This document shows positions 42,030 through 58,667 of a stretch of 64,000 nt of DNA, piece by piece. Every line of letters starts with the position of its first letter. The stretch's first letter is position 1. The translations under genes and the position numbers were made by a program. Source of the stretch: Amia ocellicauda (lineage: Eukaryota > Chordata > Actinopteri > Amiiformes > Amiidae); assembly GCF_036373705.1 (NCBI RefSeq), contig NC_089850.1, positions 46,484,548-46,548,547 on the forward strand, written 5' to 3'. The notes beneath the pieces were generated by a model. That model worked only from the letters and a program-made list of their open reading frames with translations, searched no databases and had not been told where the DNA came from.

Positions 42030-43250
42030 CACTCACCTAAAGGATTATTAGGAACACCTGTTCAATTTCTCATGAATGCAATTATCTAACCAACCAATCA
42101 CATGGCAGTTGCTTCAATGCATTTAGGGGTGTGGTCCTGGTCAAGACAATCTCCTGAACTCCAAATTGAATGTCTGAATGGGAAAGAAAGGTGATTTAAG
42201 CAATTTTGAGCGTGGCATGGTTGTTGGTGCCAGATGGGCCGGTCTGAGTATTTCACAATCTGCTCAGTTACTGGGATTTTCACGCACAACCATTTCTAGG
42301 GTTTACAAAGAATGGTGTGAAAAGGGAAAAACATCCAGTATGCGGCAGTCCTGTGGGCGAAAATGCCTTGTTGATGCTAGAGGTCAGAGGAGAATGGGCC
42401 GACTGGTTCAAGCTGATAGAAGAGCAACGTTGACTGAAATAACCACTCGTTACAACCGAGGTATGCAGCAAAGCATTTGTGAAGCCACAACACATACAAC
42501 CTAAAGGCGGATGGGCTACAACAGCAGAAGACCCCACCGGGTACCACTCATCTCCACTACAAATAGGAAAAAGAGGCTACAATTTGCACAAGCTCACCAA
42601 AATTGGACAGTTGAAGACTGGAAAAATGTTGCCTGGTCTGATGAGTCTCGATTTCTGTTGAGACATTCAGATGGTAGAGTCAGAATTTGGCGTAAACAGA
42701 ATGAGAACATGGATCCATCATGCCTTGTTACCACTGTGCAGGCTGGTGGTGGTGGTGTAATGGTGTGGGGGATGTTTTCTTGGCATACTTTAGGCCCCTT
42801 AGTGCCAATTGGGCATTGTTTAAATGCCACGGCCTACCTGAGCATTGTTTCTGACCATGTCCATCCCTTTATGACCACTATGTACCCATCCTCTGATGGC
42901 TACTTCCAGCAGGATAATGCACCATGTCACAAAGGTCAAATCATTTCAAATTGGTTTCTTGAACATGACAATGAGTTCACTGTACTAAACTGGCCCCCAC
43001 AGTCACCAGATCTCAACCCAATAGAGCATCTTTGGGATGTGGTGGAACGGGAGCTTCGTGCCCTGGATGTGCATCCCACAAATCTCCATCAACTGCAAGA
43101 TGCTATCCTATCAATATGGGCCAACATTTCTAAAGAATGCTTTCAGCACCTTGTTGAATCAATGCCATGTAGAATTAAGGCAGTTCTGAAGGCAAAAGGG
43201 GGTCAAACACAGTATTAGTATGGTGTTCCTAATAATCCTTTAGGTGAGTG
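42030..43250 (+). mobile_element. Nearly intact DD36E Tc1/mariner-type transposon (Incomer-like), nested
   Basis: 1221 bp with perfect 29-bp terminal inverted repeats beginning CACTCACCTAAAGGATTATT, flanked by TA on both sides (42028-42029 and 43251-43252). It encodes one transposase frame with a single internal stop. Spacing between the second Asp and the Glu is 36 residues rather than the 34 of classic Tc1 elements, as counted directly from the sequence. The DD36E/Incomer label is inference from that spacing. Confidence 0.93.
42178..43218 (+). pseudogene. DD36E transposase with one in-frame stop
   Basis: Start ATG 42178, natural stop TAG at 43216-43218, 346 codons. Only one internal TAA (42502-42504, codon 109) breaks it; frame is kept on both sides. 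N-terminal paired-type HTH region: GLSISQSAQLLGFSRTTISRV. Catalytic blocks: WSDES (first D), FQQDNAPCH (second D), [11 protein letters not shown] (E), and the GGGGVMVWG Gly-rich box. Length equals that of active Tc1-type enzymes. The stop falls between the DNA-binding and catalytic domains, so this copy should not make a full enzyme. Confidence 0.9.
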
Positions 43251-43774
43251 TATTCTCTTTACTGTAATCTGGGGGATATTCAATGCATTGGAAATGCTAT
43301 TATATCCTACCCCTCATTGGTGCTTTTGAAGAACCTTATTCCAGATTTGATTTGAATGTTCCTTCATCTTCATGATGTAGTTTTTGTTAGGAATTGTACT
43401 AATCAATTGTGGAACTTCCCATAGACAGGTGTTTTTAACCTGAAATCATGTAACACACCTTCATTGCATAGAGGTGGACTCAAGTCAACTAATTACGTGA
43501 CTTCTAAAGGCAATTGGTTTCACCACAGCTCAATTAGGTGTGTCATAACAAAGGGGGTGATAACTTATGCATTCAATTTTTTGTATGTGTATCTGTTTTG
43601 TATGTGTAATTAATTTAGAACAATTTGCAGATCATATATTTCACTTCGACATTATGGACATTTTCTGTGTTGATCAGTGGCAAAACTCCTGATTAAATCC
43701 ATTCTGTTTTCATGTTGTTACACAATGAAATTTGGAAAAGACCAAGGGGGGTGAATACTTTTAGAGCCACTTTA

Positions 43775-46150
43775 TATGGGTTGGGGGGTCTGCACCATGT
43801 GGCTGAGTGACTCTTCTCTGGGTAGTAAGAAGGAGCCAATCCTCGTCCTTCTCCGGGTAGAGAATCATGCAGACAGCACCAGGAAGACAGGCTGGTACTG
43901 CTGAAAACTCGACACCTTCTTGCATTTTCATTTTCATACAGGAACACACTTGATTTTAAAATGTCATCTTAGTTTTCGTTTCCTTTCTTGGCTAATATTT
44001 AATAAAACAGTCAATGTTCCCCATCCAATTCTCTGTGGAGAGCTCCACAGGAAATTGAGGGCTCTGTGAACTGGCTCATGTCTTACCTGTCTGAGCAAAC
44101 ATAGCGTGGAAAGGCAGGACTGTTGGCGGGGGGGGACCGAGACTCGCAGGCTGACCGCTTCACTGAATCCTGCCTGTTGTATAAAATCCCCCCTGTGATT
44201 AACCTTCTCAGTATATAAGATACAGCACTGGTGTAATGCTTTAGCTGCACATCACTGCCAGATACTGCATTGAAAGTAAATAAATACAAACATTCAGATT
44301 GTCGATGGATGTTTTTTTTTTAATGTGAACTGGTTGAAATGTACTGCTGGCCAGGGAATGAGATTTCTTCAAATGAACGTCTTCCTGCATGTGGAAGTTT
44401 TGAGTACCTTTTCTGTTTTTAATATATTTTACTACACAGTTCTCTTGGCTACTAATTTGGTAAAAGCCAGGACTATGCTGAGGACTCAGATCTAGGCTGT
44501 CCTGCTCAGCAGCTGTGACTCTGAGATTGCCATGGCGTGTGGGATATTTGTCTGCTACTGTGGACCAGTGAGGTGGAGTCGTGCAGGGCTCCTTGGCTTA
44601 CTGTGAACCTGCGATTAGCCATGTCTTCTCTCCAGCTGGCAATGACGGAACTACTGTTTGTGTTCCAGGATCTCAGTGCACAGAAAGGGCAGATGGCATT
44701 GTGATGCAGTTCTCAGAGGATGTGTGTTGCTTTTATCAGTGGGAGGCTCACACTCGCTCACTCGTGCACACGCACTCACTCATTTACACTCACACTCTCA
44801 CACACACACACACACACACTCACTCAGTGAAAGATAAAAGGGGTCAAAAACAAACAAAAAATCTTATGTAACAGTTGATTCCAAGAGATAATTGATCTAT
44901 TTCCCATAGTAATAATTTCTAGATATGCTGTTGTTCATTAAAAATGGCCACGATCCACAGGTAAGATAAAAGACAGAGTCCATGAAGAAGTTCAAGGTCA
45001 CCAGTAAGTGTAATAATAATTTTCTCATTCTTGTTTTCTATTGTGTATTCCCTTATTGTCACGCTCACATGCACACTCCGCACAGTGTTGCTCATTATGA
45101 TGTAGCTCTAGTTAACAGAATGAACAGTGAGAAACTAGGGAATTGGTGTGTTGTTTCTGAGCAGACCACAGTATATTGCATCCTTACTTTTTGATCTATT
45201 GTGTTAAAACAGTCTCCTTAGCAAAGCCATGCTTCCCTTATCTTACATAATAGGAGTACCTCTGAGAAATCTGGACACACAAATATCTAGTCGCACATAA
45301 AACCAGCTGAAATATGCAAAACAAACCTGCTGAATGCACAATAAAGTCCCATCGCCAGTTTTATGACATGTAGCTATATAATCTATATACAATCCTGCTG
45401 TGATCTGAATTGGCATCACTGTACTTGCGTGGCATTTTTCTCTTCTTTGCAAAGTGGGGTGAATGTATTGTACATTAACATACACTCACCTCCAATGTCC
45501 TTGGCAATGGAAAATGGTTAACATAACTTCACTAAAGACAACCTGTACTGACCCCTAGTCAGTCAAGACAGTTGGGCTACCTTTCTTGGCCTGTGGTACC
45601 TCCTGTCTGCCTCACAAGCTCAAATGACCATTTCAGCTTGATCAGGCAATCACACACTTCACTCGCATGGAGAACTCAGCCTCCCGTGCCATGTTCAGAT
45701 GAAGGCAGGCCCCATTTATGTAATGTAAAAGGAACAACTTGTACAATATGTTCAGTGCTGCTCATACAGCAGTCGTTTTCATTTGCACTCTCCATGCTGG
45801 CTGGAATGCTGGTTTGAAACATTTTTTGAAACATTTGTTTACTTTGCAATCAAAGCAAGCAATCGCCATTTTATCTGTGATGAGCCCAAGAGAGACAAGC
45901 TTGTTCACTGGCAGAGAAAGAGACGTTTGCCTTTTCACAATCGGAGTTTATTTGTATTTACAGGAGTTTGAAAAAGTAACAGAAATAGAAAAATAGCTAA
46001 AACTAATTAAAAATAGATAGATAACGCTGAACCCAAGCAAAACCACTGGCGCTCTTTTCAAGGAAGCTTGTACAAAGAGTATTGCCTGCAGCGGTGTAAG
46101 ACAAAGGCTTTCTTTAACGGTCCAAATACATGTCAATAAATATGGTTTGC
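43775..46150. other. Non-genic stretch with simple repeats
   Basis: No gene recognised. (CA)n-like run at about 44788-44825. Open frames at 44581-44871 and 45739-45996 show no motifs. Confidence 0.45.
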
Positions 46151-46156
46151 CATACG

Positions 46157-46159
<3 letters not shown>

Positions 46160-46195
<36 letters not shown>
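46160..46195. repeat. Poly(A) run of about 36
   Basis: Long A-run after catacgctt. It could be a retroposon tail, but no LINE or SINE body was recognised before it. Confidence 0.8.
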
Positions 46196-46198
<3 letters not shown>

Positions 46199-46871
46199 CT
46201 GTTCGGGATTCAGACCTATACTATATCCTGTATATATATAAGAACTGATTCAGAATTCATAGTATCTTATTTACAGGCTGATAGCACCACCAAATATACA
46301 GGGGGCAGAGAACCGCCACCCTGACGTCTGTGTTCCAGGTGAGCCGTGTTCGTTAATACAGAGGGGAATCAGTTCATGCAACAATGTTCTTTTCAATTAT
46401 TTTTGTTTTCATCTGGAACAGTACACACATTGTATTATATAAATTGACAAGAAATGAAACCGGGCAAAAAACAGCCTAAACACAGTAGAATTAAGTGGTG
46501 ATTTTGAAGTATTTCATTGATTTTTTTTTTTTGTATAGGACTCTTTTCTGTTCTCTTTCCAGTGTACTGCACTAGAAAATAAGCTCTCTCTATGACTGAC
46601 TTTGGGGTCCATTTGGAAAGTGGTAATTCGGCAGTTTCACTTCCAGCTGGCACCAGAGGACATTCTCAAATCAATAGTGCATGTCTGCAGCCCATAAGAG
46701 TGCATTCTGGGACTCTACCCACTGGCTGCCACAATGCCGCGCTATATGGATTATGAAGACAGACACATAAAGGCAGAAAACATACAAAGAAATAATAATA
46801 CTTCATTTAAAAAGCATAGGAACATATTAATTTGCCTTAACTGGTAACTAAGAACATGATATATCATAAAT

Positions 46872-47123
46872 TCACTTAACAAGGACGGAGCTAGAACAGT
46901 GGGTCTTGGCTTCAGCAGTGGTTTGAATGGTCCAGTTTGCTGGGGAGCCTGTTTTTGCTCTCCCTAGAGTGCACACCTCATTGTAGAGGCTCAGAGCCAG
47001 CATGCAGGTTTTGGGCTGTGCTGGGAACTCCCCCCACGCCAACCCCCCCAACACACAGTATCTGTCCTGTAGCTGGAGCTCACTGGGTGGGTCAGTCACT
47101 GATGATGACACTGAGCACCCGTT
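46872..47123 (-). other. Exon-like open reading block of unknown identity
   Basis: On the minus strand, a T-rich tract ending in TTGCAG at 47124-47129 is followed by 83 open codons (starting NGCSVSSSVTDPP, ending SSVLVK) and a stop. Composition is more GC-rich than the surroundings. I do not recognise the protein. It lies about 2.2 kb beyond the NKAIN2 stop on the same strand, so it might be an alternative terminal exon, part of another transcript, or chance. Confidence 0.25.
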
Positions 47124-49314
47124 CTGCAACACAAAACAACAACAGAAATACAAACAAGAAAACACAAGAACTGAAATCTGGAATGTTGAGAACAGCATTG
47201 TCTTCTGGCTCGTCAGACTCACAGTATCAATCCTGCGCTGTGTTTCTGTGAATGTTCTCAAGGGTGTGTCCACACGTTTACACATTCACAGACACACATA
47301 TGTACAGCGACACTTGTATTAGTATGTTTTTTGTTCTATTTTTTTTTTAAGTCACCAGGCCTAGCATATTAACATCAAAAGTGTGTTATATATCTACTCA
47401 CTGACCACCTATATCTTTAATGAATTTTGGAATAATAGATTGAAAAATTCAGATAACCGTGTGACTATCTATATATGCCTAAGACCCACTCCAAGTGGAA
47501 CATATCGCTTTGATCACACCACACATCTGTCTTTGGGTCTTGAAGACATAATTACAATCTGATACTTAACAAATACATTACATAAGAACAGAAAAGGGAA
47601 ATGTAACAATATGTAAAAAAAAAACAAAAAAAAAAACAGAATATTGACAATTACAGTAAAATGTTTCCCTCCACAAATTGGAGGACACTTTTTACTTCCT
47701 CAGCAATTTAAGGAAAAGCTAATGGATTCCAAATCACTGGATAATACCTGCAAGTGTTCAGATAAAAAAACAAACAAACAAAACAAAGCACAAATATGGA
47801 CTAACCCAGCTCTGAATCAGAGAGAATGCAAGTCTTTGATTTACAAACCTTTTGTGGAAAGTCCCTTGAGGAGAAGAGAAGCAAGAAATCTCTACAAACG
47901 CTGCTCTATAGTTCTTTATGGGATCGTGCCACCCACTACACAAAGCACAATACTTCAGCCACATCACATATAAAATACAACCCAAACTCTATCACACATC
48001 ACATTCCCTCTGAACATGTACTATTAATAATGAGCATTACAAAGATGATCCTTTGTATAGCTGTAAGAAAAAGGCCCACTTACACAACATATTAAATCAT
48101 GAATTAACTATAAAAGAGTAAACACTTTTACACATGGTAAAAATGGCCTAATGGTCATAGAAATCTACATTTGTTTTCCATTTGTCATTACACAAGATGT
48201 CCTAGTGAAGCTCACTTGTCACAGAACACAATGCACAATACTTTAGTACACCTGTTCTGGTCCTCTCTCTTTTATTCAGACTTGCTGCAGATATATTCAA
48301 AACATTTGATTTAAGGAGATACAAATAGGTGGAAATGCATTTTCTTTCACACTAATTTTCTTGTAAAGGGTTTTTAAGAACTGAAATGAACAGTGTGCAC
48401 TAGTGCATTGTGTTGTGTGTAGGGAAACTCACCATGTGTACTTGTTTGCTGTTGAGAAAAAATAGGGAATGAAAGATACTTGCTTTAATTATCTCTTTTT
48501 AAAAGTAGTCCTGGCACTTAGTATAAATTCAGCTTCAGAAAAGAGGAAAACAATGAATATACATAATATATATTTGAGTTTGATGGAAAGGATTTCACAC
48601 TGTGCCAACTATGGAATGGTTGGTGGGGTTAATACTCTGCTTGACCATGTGGACAGTCATTCATAACAGCAGAATGGCCATCAAGTCAATGTCTACTGAA
48701 CAGACTGATACTCCCCCCCCACCCTGACCCTGTAACTCACTGTCTTTTCAGAAGGCCAGACCATGCACAGACTCGCATGATCATTATCTCGAATGGCTAT
48801 TGATGACAGCGGCACTTTCTTCTGCACAGCCCACTAATCAGATGCAGCAGAGGTTGCTGAGCTCCTGCCGAGTCATGGTTGCGATGCTTGGGCTACAAAG
48901 CGAAAAGATCCTTCTGTCTTTTTTTTTAATATCGAAAAATCTTGATCCCTAGCAGATGTTGAATCGTAACAATGCCATTATCAGCCTTATAAGCCTGGTT
49001 ACTTTACACTCGTATCAAAGCAAACGCCAGCTTGGAGATAAAAGAACAGGAGGAATGTGCCAGACGAGGGCAGTCTTGCGTCTTACTTCAGGTCTTCTCC
49101 AGTCAATTCAGTAGCTTACCGGAGACAAAGCAAAGTCCAGTGCATTCATTTTAGTCTTTGAGGTTAAACCATAGGATCTGTTTTTTTTCTTCTTTAAATC
49201 AGTTTATAAGACACTGTATTATTTTAAGACATCTAAGAAAGAAGAAGAAAAAGAAGAAGAAAAAAAACAAAAGTTCGCTATTCTTTGATTTTGTTCATAA
49301 GGCAGCCATCTTGG

Positions 49315-53464
<4,150 letters not shown>

Positions 53465-53766
53465 CTGAAAAAGAGAGAATGGTGAGAAGGTGTTAGGCCT
53501 ACAAGGCTGACAAACTTAGTTAATCAATACAATTGAACAGGGAGAAACAGCATAATTTCACAATCTTTTATTATTTAATTATTATATATTGCATTGTAAT
53601 CCTTCAGACTTGGCTGCTGCAGAGAACACTTCAGTTCCTGGTTCATGTACTGCATTTTCCTTCACTGTGTAAACTCCTCCCTCGGTGCCATGCACATTTT
53701 GTACTGTGTGTCTTTGTTAGTTTACAGTGGTATTATTCATTGTCTCGTCTAAACAATAAATACATA

Positions 53767-54866
53767 CAGTGAGGGAAAAAAGTATTTGATCCCCTGCTGA
53801 TTTTGTACGTTTGCCCACTGACAAAGAAATGATCAGTCTATAATTTTAATGGTAGGTGTATTTTAACAGTGAGAGACAGAATAACAACAAAAAAATCCAG
53901 ACTTAGTACTTGGTGGCAAAACCCTTGTTGGCAATTACAGAGGTCAGACGTTTCTTGTAGTTGGCCACCAGGTTTGCACACATCTCAGGAGGGATTTTGT
54001 CCCACTCCTCTTTGCAGATCCTCTCCAAGTCATTAAGGTTTCGAGGCTGACGTTTGGCAACTCGAACCTTCAGCTCCCTCCACAGATTTTCTATGGGATT
54101 AAGGTCTGGAGACTGGCTAGGCCACTCCAGGACCTTAATGTGCTTCTTCTTGAGCCACTCCTTTGTTGCCTTGGCTATGTGTTTTGGGTCATTGTCATGC
54201 TGGAATACCCATCCACGACCCATTTTCAATGCCCTGGCTGAGGGAAGGAGGTTCTCACCCAAGATTTGACGGTACATGGCCCCGTCCATCGTCCCTTTGA
54301 TGCGGTGCAGTTGTCCTGTCCCCTTAGCAGAAAAACACCCCCAAAGCATAATGTTTCCACCTCCATGTTTGACGGTGGGGATAGTGTTCTTGGGGTCATT
54401 CCTCCTCCTCCAAACACGGCGAGTTGAGTTGATGCCAAAGAGCTCAATTTTGGTCTCATCTGACCACAACACTTTCACCCAGTTCTCCTCTGAATCATTC
54501 AGATGTTGGCAAACTTCAGACGGGCCTGTACATGTGCTTTCTTGAGCAGGGGGACCTTGCGGGCGCTGCAGGATTTCAGTCTTTCACGGCATAGTGTGTT
54601 ACCAATTGTTTTCTTGGTGACTGTGGTCCCAGCTGCCTTGAGATCATTAACAAGATCCTCCCGTGTAGTTCTGGGCTGATTCCTCACCGTTCTCATGATC
54701 ATTGAAACTCCACGAGGTGAGATCTTGCATGGAGCCCCAGACCGAGGGAGACTGACAGTTATTTTGTGTTTCTTCCATTTGCGAATAATCGCACCAACTG
54801 TTGTCACTGTTGTCACCTTCTCACGTACAAAATCAGCAGGGGATCAAATACTTTTTCCCCCCACTG
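53767..54866 (-). mobile_element. Tc1-like (DD34E) transposon, 1.1 kb, defective
   Basis: Terminal repeats of about 44 bp start CAGTGAGGGAAAAAAGTATT and end in the inverse (tttttcccccCACTG), flanked by TA (53765-53766, 54867-54868). Transposase on the minus strand. The element is shorter than the normal ~1.6 kb because the first ~50 codons and leader are missing. It sits in NKAIN2 intron DNA. Confidence 0.92.
53903..54816 (-). pseudogene. DD34E transposase pseudogene
   Basis: Two open parts: 54499-54816 (second half of the DNA-binding domain, [16 protein letters not shown]) and 53903-54478 (catalytic domain with [30 protein letters not shown]). Spacing from the second Asp to the Glu is 34 residues. 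A one-base deletion near 54495 shifts the frame between the parts, and the N-terminal ~50 residues are absent. Confidence 0.9.
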
Positions 54867-54868
54867 TA

Positions 54869-56960
54869 CATACATACATACATAAATTAGGAAATACTAC
54901 TAGTATAAATAATAATAAGATCAACTGTTCCAGTATTTAATTTGGGTGAGCAATAGACAAACTTGCCATCCCCTTCTGCCTTATATATGCCTGCTATATG
55001 TACACTCTATGCTAGGTTAACATAGTCAGTCACACTGACCTAGAGATGTATTTCTTGTTACTTGTTCACTGCAAAAAACAAACCTAGAGAAGGAGAAAAA
55101 AAAAAGCCACCCAGCCGCCAGGACAGTGATTGTTACAGGGACAGGTACTGCAGCAGGAAGTGAAGAGATGAGCCATCACAGTTTATCAGCAACAGGGAAA
55201 CCAAGAGGACCGCAGCAGATGAGGTCTCCGCGGCAGACCAAAAAAAAAAAAAAAAACTTGCCAAGGCCTTTCAAGTCTGACTGCTGTCACACTGTTGCTC
55301 AGTGTTAAAAAAAAGGAAAGAAAGAAAGATAAAAAAAAAAAAAACTCAGGGCAGCCCTCTCCATGTTACACAAGGCTCTGATAAAGGCCCAAAAAAGACC
55401 TTGAGACAGGAACAATGCGACTTTCAATTCTTTATCTCCCGGCATGAGGTGACTGAGATTACAGGTCTTACTTAACCATCAAATTGTTAATAAACACCTC
55501 AGGTAGGAAACAACACACAAGGCAACAGAACCGGGCATGTATGTTAAGATTCTCCTCAGGAAGCGGTGACAGTCTGGAGCTAACAGTCGATGTTCAGGTT
55601 TGTCAGTTAGGGATATTAGAGGTCACTGCTGAACGGATCGTTAAAATAAAAATGAAAATAAACTAAAAAATAAATAAACAAACATACAAAAACTACGTTG
55701 TAAATCAGTGCGTTAAGTGAGTAATGAAGTTTATCTATACCTTTAGTCAAAGATGATAGTTTTTAACAAAACGCTTAACACGACAAAAGCATTTATATTC
55801 TGTTCAGGGCACTTGTGCTGTATAAACAGCAGTTGTAAATCTGAAGAGTAATGGTTTTAAGATTCTGGGAATACCTCAAGGTCCTGCCCTCATTTAACGT
55901 GAATAATGTGCAACTCCCCCACTAACCCATGCTGGTGAAATCACGAGCCATCAGACACAGATGTGATACGTCTCAAGACTGAGGGTATTTACATAATATT
56001 ATGACCCAATGTGAAGGACACTGCTTACAAATTACCCTCTTTGGGTTTATCCAATGAGCACTGTGTTCTCACACTGATTTATCCAGAGCAAATGGAGCTT
56101 GTTGCAGAACGTTGCTAATATAATCCAGTACACACTCAAACAGAAGACATTAAAATCTCTTTTGCTCCTGCACTGCTGAGCTGAAGTCTCTTGTGTATAT
56201 TCTAACATCGTACGTTAGTGTGCTTGTTTGGGTTTGTCTAATATTATGAAGCGTAGTCTTACATCACAGAATCAGCTGCCACTTCTGCCAGAAAATTAAC
56301 TTATTAAATACGTCCCACGGCAGATTAATGAAGTTGTAAAAAGATTCTTAAAGTAATTTACAAAGCCCGCCAACAAGGTTATACTTAATGCCTCTGAATA
56401 TAAAGTACTTGCTTTTATATTGCGAGGCGGCTTTGAAATACTGCTAGGCTTCATTTTCCGTTTCCACCGCTGTTATCTGCAGTTACTACACCTGCAGTTT
56501 TTTTTTCCTTCATAGTTTGTAACACCTAATTCAAGTCACCATCCCTTTATACTAATGTTATTTTTAAACACAATCCTATGACTGTAACTATGATCTTACT
56601 TCAAAAACCGAGGAACCTGAAACATTTTGAGCATTTATTTGGTAGGCAAAGAAGTACAAAAAAATCCTAAGAGAATTAAAAATACAAATCGATTCCTTGT
56701 CGTCACTGGCTTCCTCAGAAAACAGTTTTGTTACAGTATGGCTGGGGTCTTGACAAGAGATGCTACAAAATGCACACATAAAAGCACACAAATAACTGAA
56801 TTCATGTTTAGGAGTGCTGAGAGGGTTAAGACTCTTGACATTGAAATGTCATATTGGTTTCTCTATAATCAATAACAAATATATAAATAAATAAGTCATA
56901 CTTTAAATTTGACTACCAATCTTATTTTCAGGGACAATGAGCAGCTGTTTTCCAGAGCAA
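54869..56960. other. NKAIN2 intron stretch without recognised genes
   Basis: A-rich runs at about 55090, 55240 and 55330; no exon or full element recognised on either strand. Confidence 0.45.
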
Positions 56961-56967
56961 CCATTTT

Positions 56968-57075
56968 AAACAGCTCCGTGAAGTTGCCCCCCCATTAACG
57001 GCACAAACGTAACCCAAATTAAAGATATATAATTAATCGTTTGTGAGAAGGGGGGGCAACTTCACAGAGCTGTTT
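56968..57075. repeat. Foldback element with 26-bp arms
   Basis: Arms 56968-56993 and 57050-57075 are inverse with one mismatch (AAACAGCTC.GTGAAGTTGC plus seven C), around a 56-nt AT-rich centre. Probably a small MITE; duplication not identified. Confidence 0.8.
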
Positions 57076-57284
57076 TGAACCAGTGGGAGAATGATATTTT
57101 CCTTTCAGTATGTTCCTTTAAAAAGGGGGGCAATGCTAGTGTGTGGTGGTAATCCTCTTGGAGGGAACATGTACACACATGTCTCTCTAGAGTGATCCTG
57201 ACTGCCTGGTGTTGCACACAGCTACAGTTTTGTACAGACACATTGTTTTTCTTTCCTAATGTAGGCATTTTGAAAAAAATACAT

Positions 57285-58445
57285 AAGAACATTTACAAAC
57301 GAGAGGAGGCCATTCGACCTATCGTGCTCGTTTGGTGTCCATTAATAACAAAGTGATCCAAGGATCCTATCCAGTCTATTTTTAAATGTTCCCAAATTTT
57401 CAGCTTCAACCACATCGCTGGGGAGTTTCTTCCAGATTGTGATGATTCTCTGTGTGAAGAAGTGTCTCCTGTTTTCCGTCTTGAATGCCTTGAAGTCCAA
57501 TTTCCATTTGTGTCCCCGGGTGCGTGTGTCCCTGCTGATCTGGAAAAGCTCCTCTGGTTTGATGTGGTCGATGCCTTTCATGATTTTGAAGACTTGAATC
57601 AAGTCCCCACGTAGTCTCCTCTACGCCTTTTTTATTGCTTCCCCACAATGATTGGATGGTGAAAGTGAGGAGTCCTAATAGTCTCCTAGGTCTTCTCATG
57701 CATTACGTCATCTAGTTCTATTCCTCTCATAGTGTAATTATAGTGGATATTTTTGTTACCTGCATGTAATACCTTGCACTTGTCCACATTGAATTTCACT
57801 GCCAGGTGTCAACCCACAACTGAATATTATCTAAGTCCCTTTGAATAGCCTGTGCTGCTGAGATTGTATCTGCTGAGCCACCTATTTTAGTATCATCTGC
57901 GAATTTGACAAGATTGCTAACTATTCCAGAGTCCAGATCGTTAATATAGATTAGAAAAAGCAAAGGCCCTAGTACTGATCCCTGTGGAACTCCACTAACA
58001 ACCTCACTCCAGTTAGAAGCAACTCCTCTAATCGACACCCTCTGTTTCCTAGACATCAACCAGTTCATAATCCATCTACTTACATTACCCTGAATGCCTA
58101 CAGCTTCCAAGTTGAGGATCAGTCTTTGGTGTGGAACCTTATCAAAAGCTTTTTGAAAATCTAAGTATATCATATCATATGCTTTCACATGATCTACAGC
58201 TGCAGTTGCATGTTCAAAAAATTGACATGACATGATCTGCCTCGTCTAAACCCATGTTGACTATCTCCAAGAATATGGTTTTCATTAAGATGCTCCTCTA
58301 TTTTCTGTCTAATCATTTTTTCCAACATTTTACAAGTAATGCAGGTGAGACTGATTGGTCTGTAATTTCCTGGCTCAGTTTTGTCCCCTTTCTTGTGGAT
58401 TGGTATGACATTTGCTGTCTTCCAGTCAGTTGGCACATCCCCTGT
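57285..58445 (-). mobile_element. 5'-truncated CR1/L2-like LINE
   Basis: On the minus strand, reverse transcriptase pieces: NVIPIHKKGD, GNYRPISLT (58194-58436), then YLDFQKAFDKVPH, GVPQGSVLGPLLFLIYINDL and KFADDTK (57796-58233), then the C-terminal RRHFFTQRIITIWKKLPSDVV end (57342-57602). The AFDKV and FADD catalytic blocks are visible. The endonuclease domain and 5' part are missing and the frame is broken at least twice. The 3' end ggaggccattcgacctatcg is typical of fish copies. Confidence 0.9.
57342..58436 (-). pseudogene. LINE reverse transcriptase pseudogene
   Basis: Remnant of a non-LTR retrotransposon ORF2: RT palm motifs are intact in the middle piece, but frameshifts near 58200 and between 57600 and 57796 separate three open parts. 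No endonuclease is present. Dead copy in NKAIN2 intron DNA. Confidence 0.85.
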
Positions 58446-58667
58446 TCTAAGTGTCTACTGTTCTACATAGAACGGTGTTATTTTTATTCTCCTTTGCACA
58501 GAAATGTCCTAAGAAATGATCTGTGTTAATGGAATTACGAATACGTCTATATATTTCACACCAGCAACTCCTAATTTATACCTTCTGATGTTTTTCATTT
58601 TGATTGCTGTGGAATCAATCAAAAAAATTAAAGATGTTCTTGGTTTTGTTCCATACCTATATATACA

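Noticed and set aside
42490-42515. Frameshift in the DD36E transposase
   Set aside because: The two open parts are in the same frame (333 nt between starts), so the break is a single stop codon, not a shift.
46160-46195. Processed retrogene tail
   Set aside because: No gene-like or SINE body was found next to the A-run.
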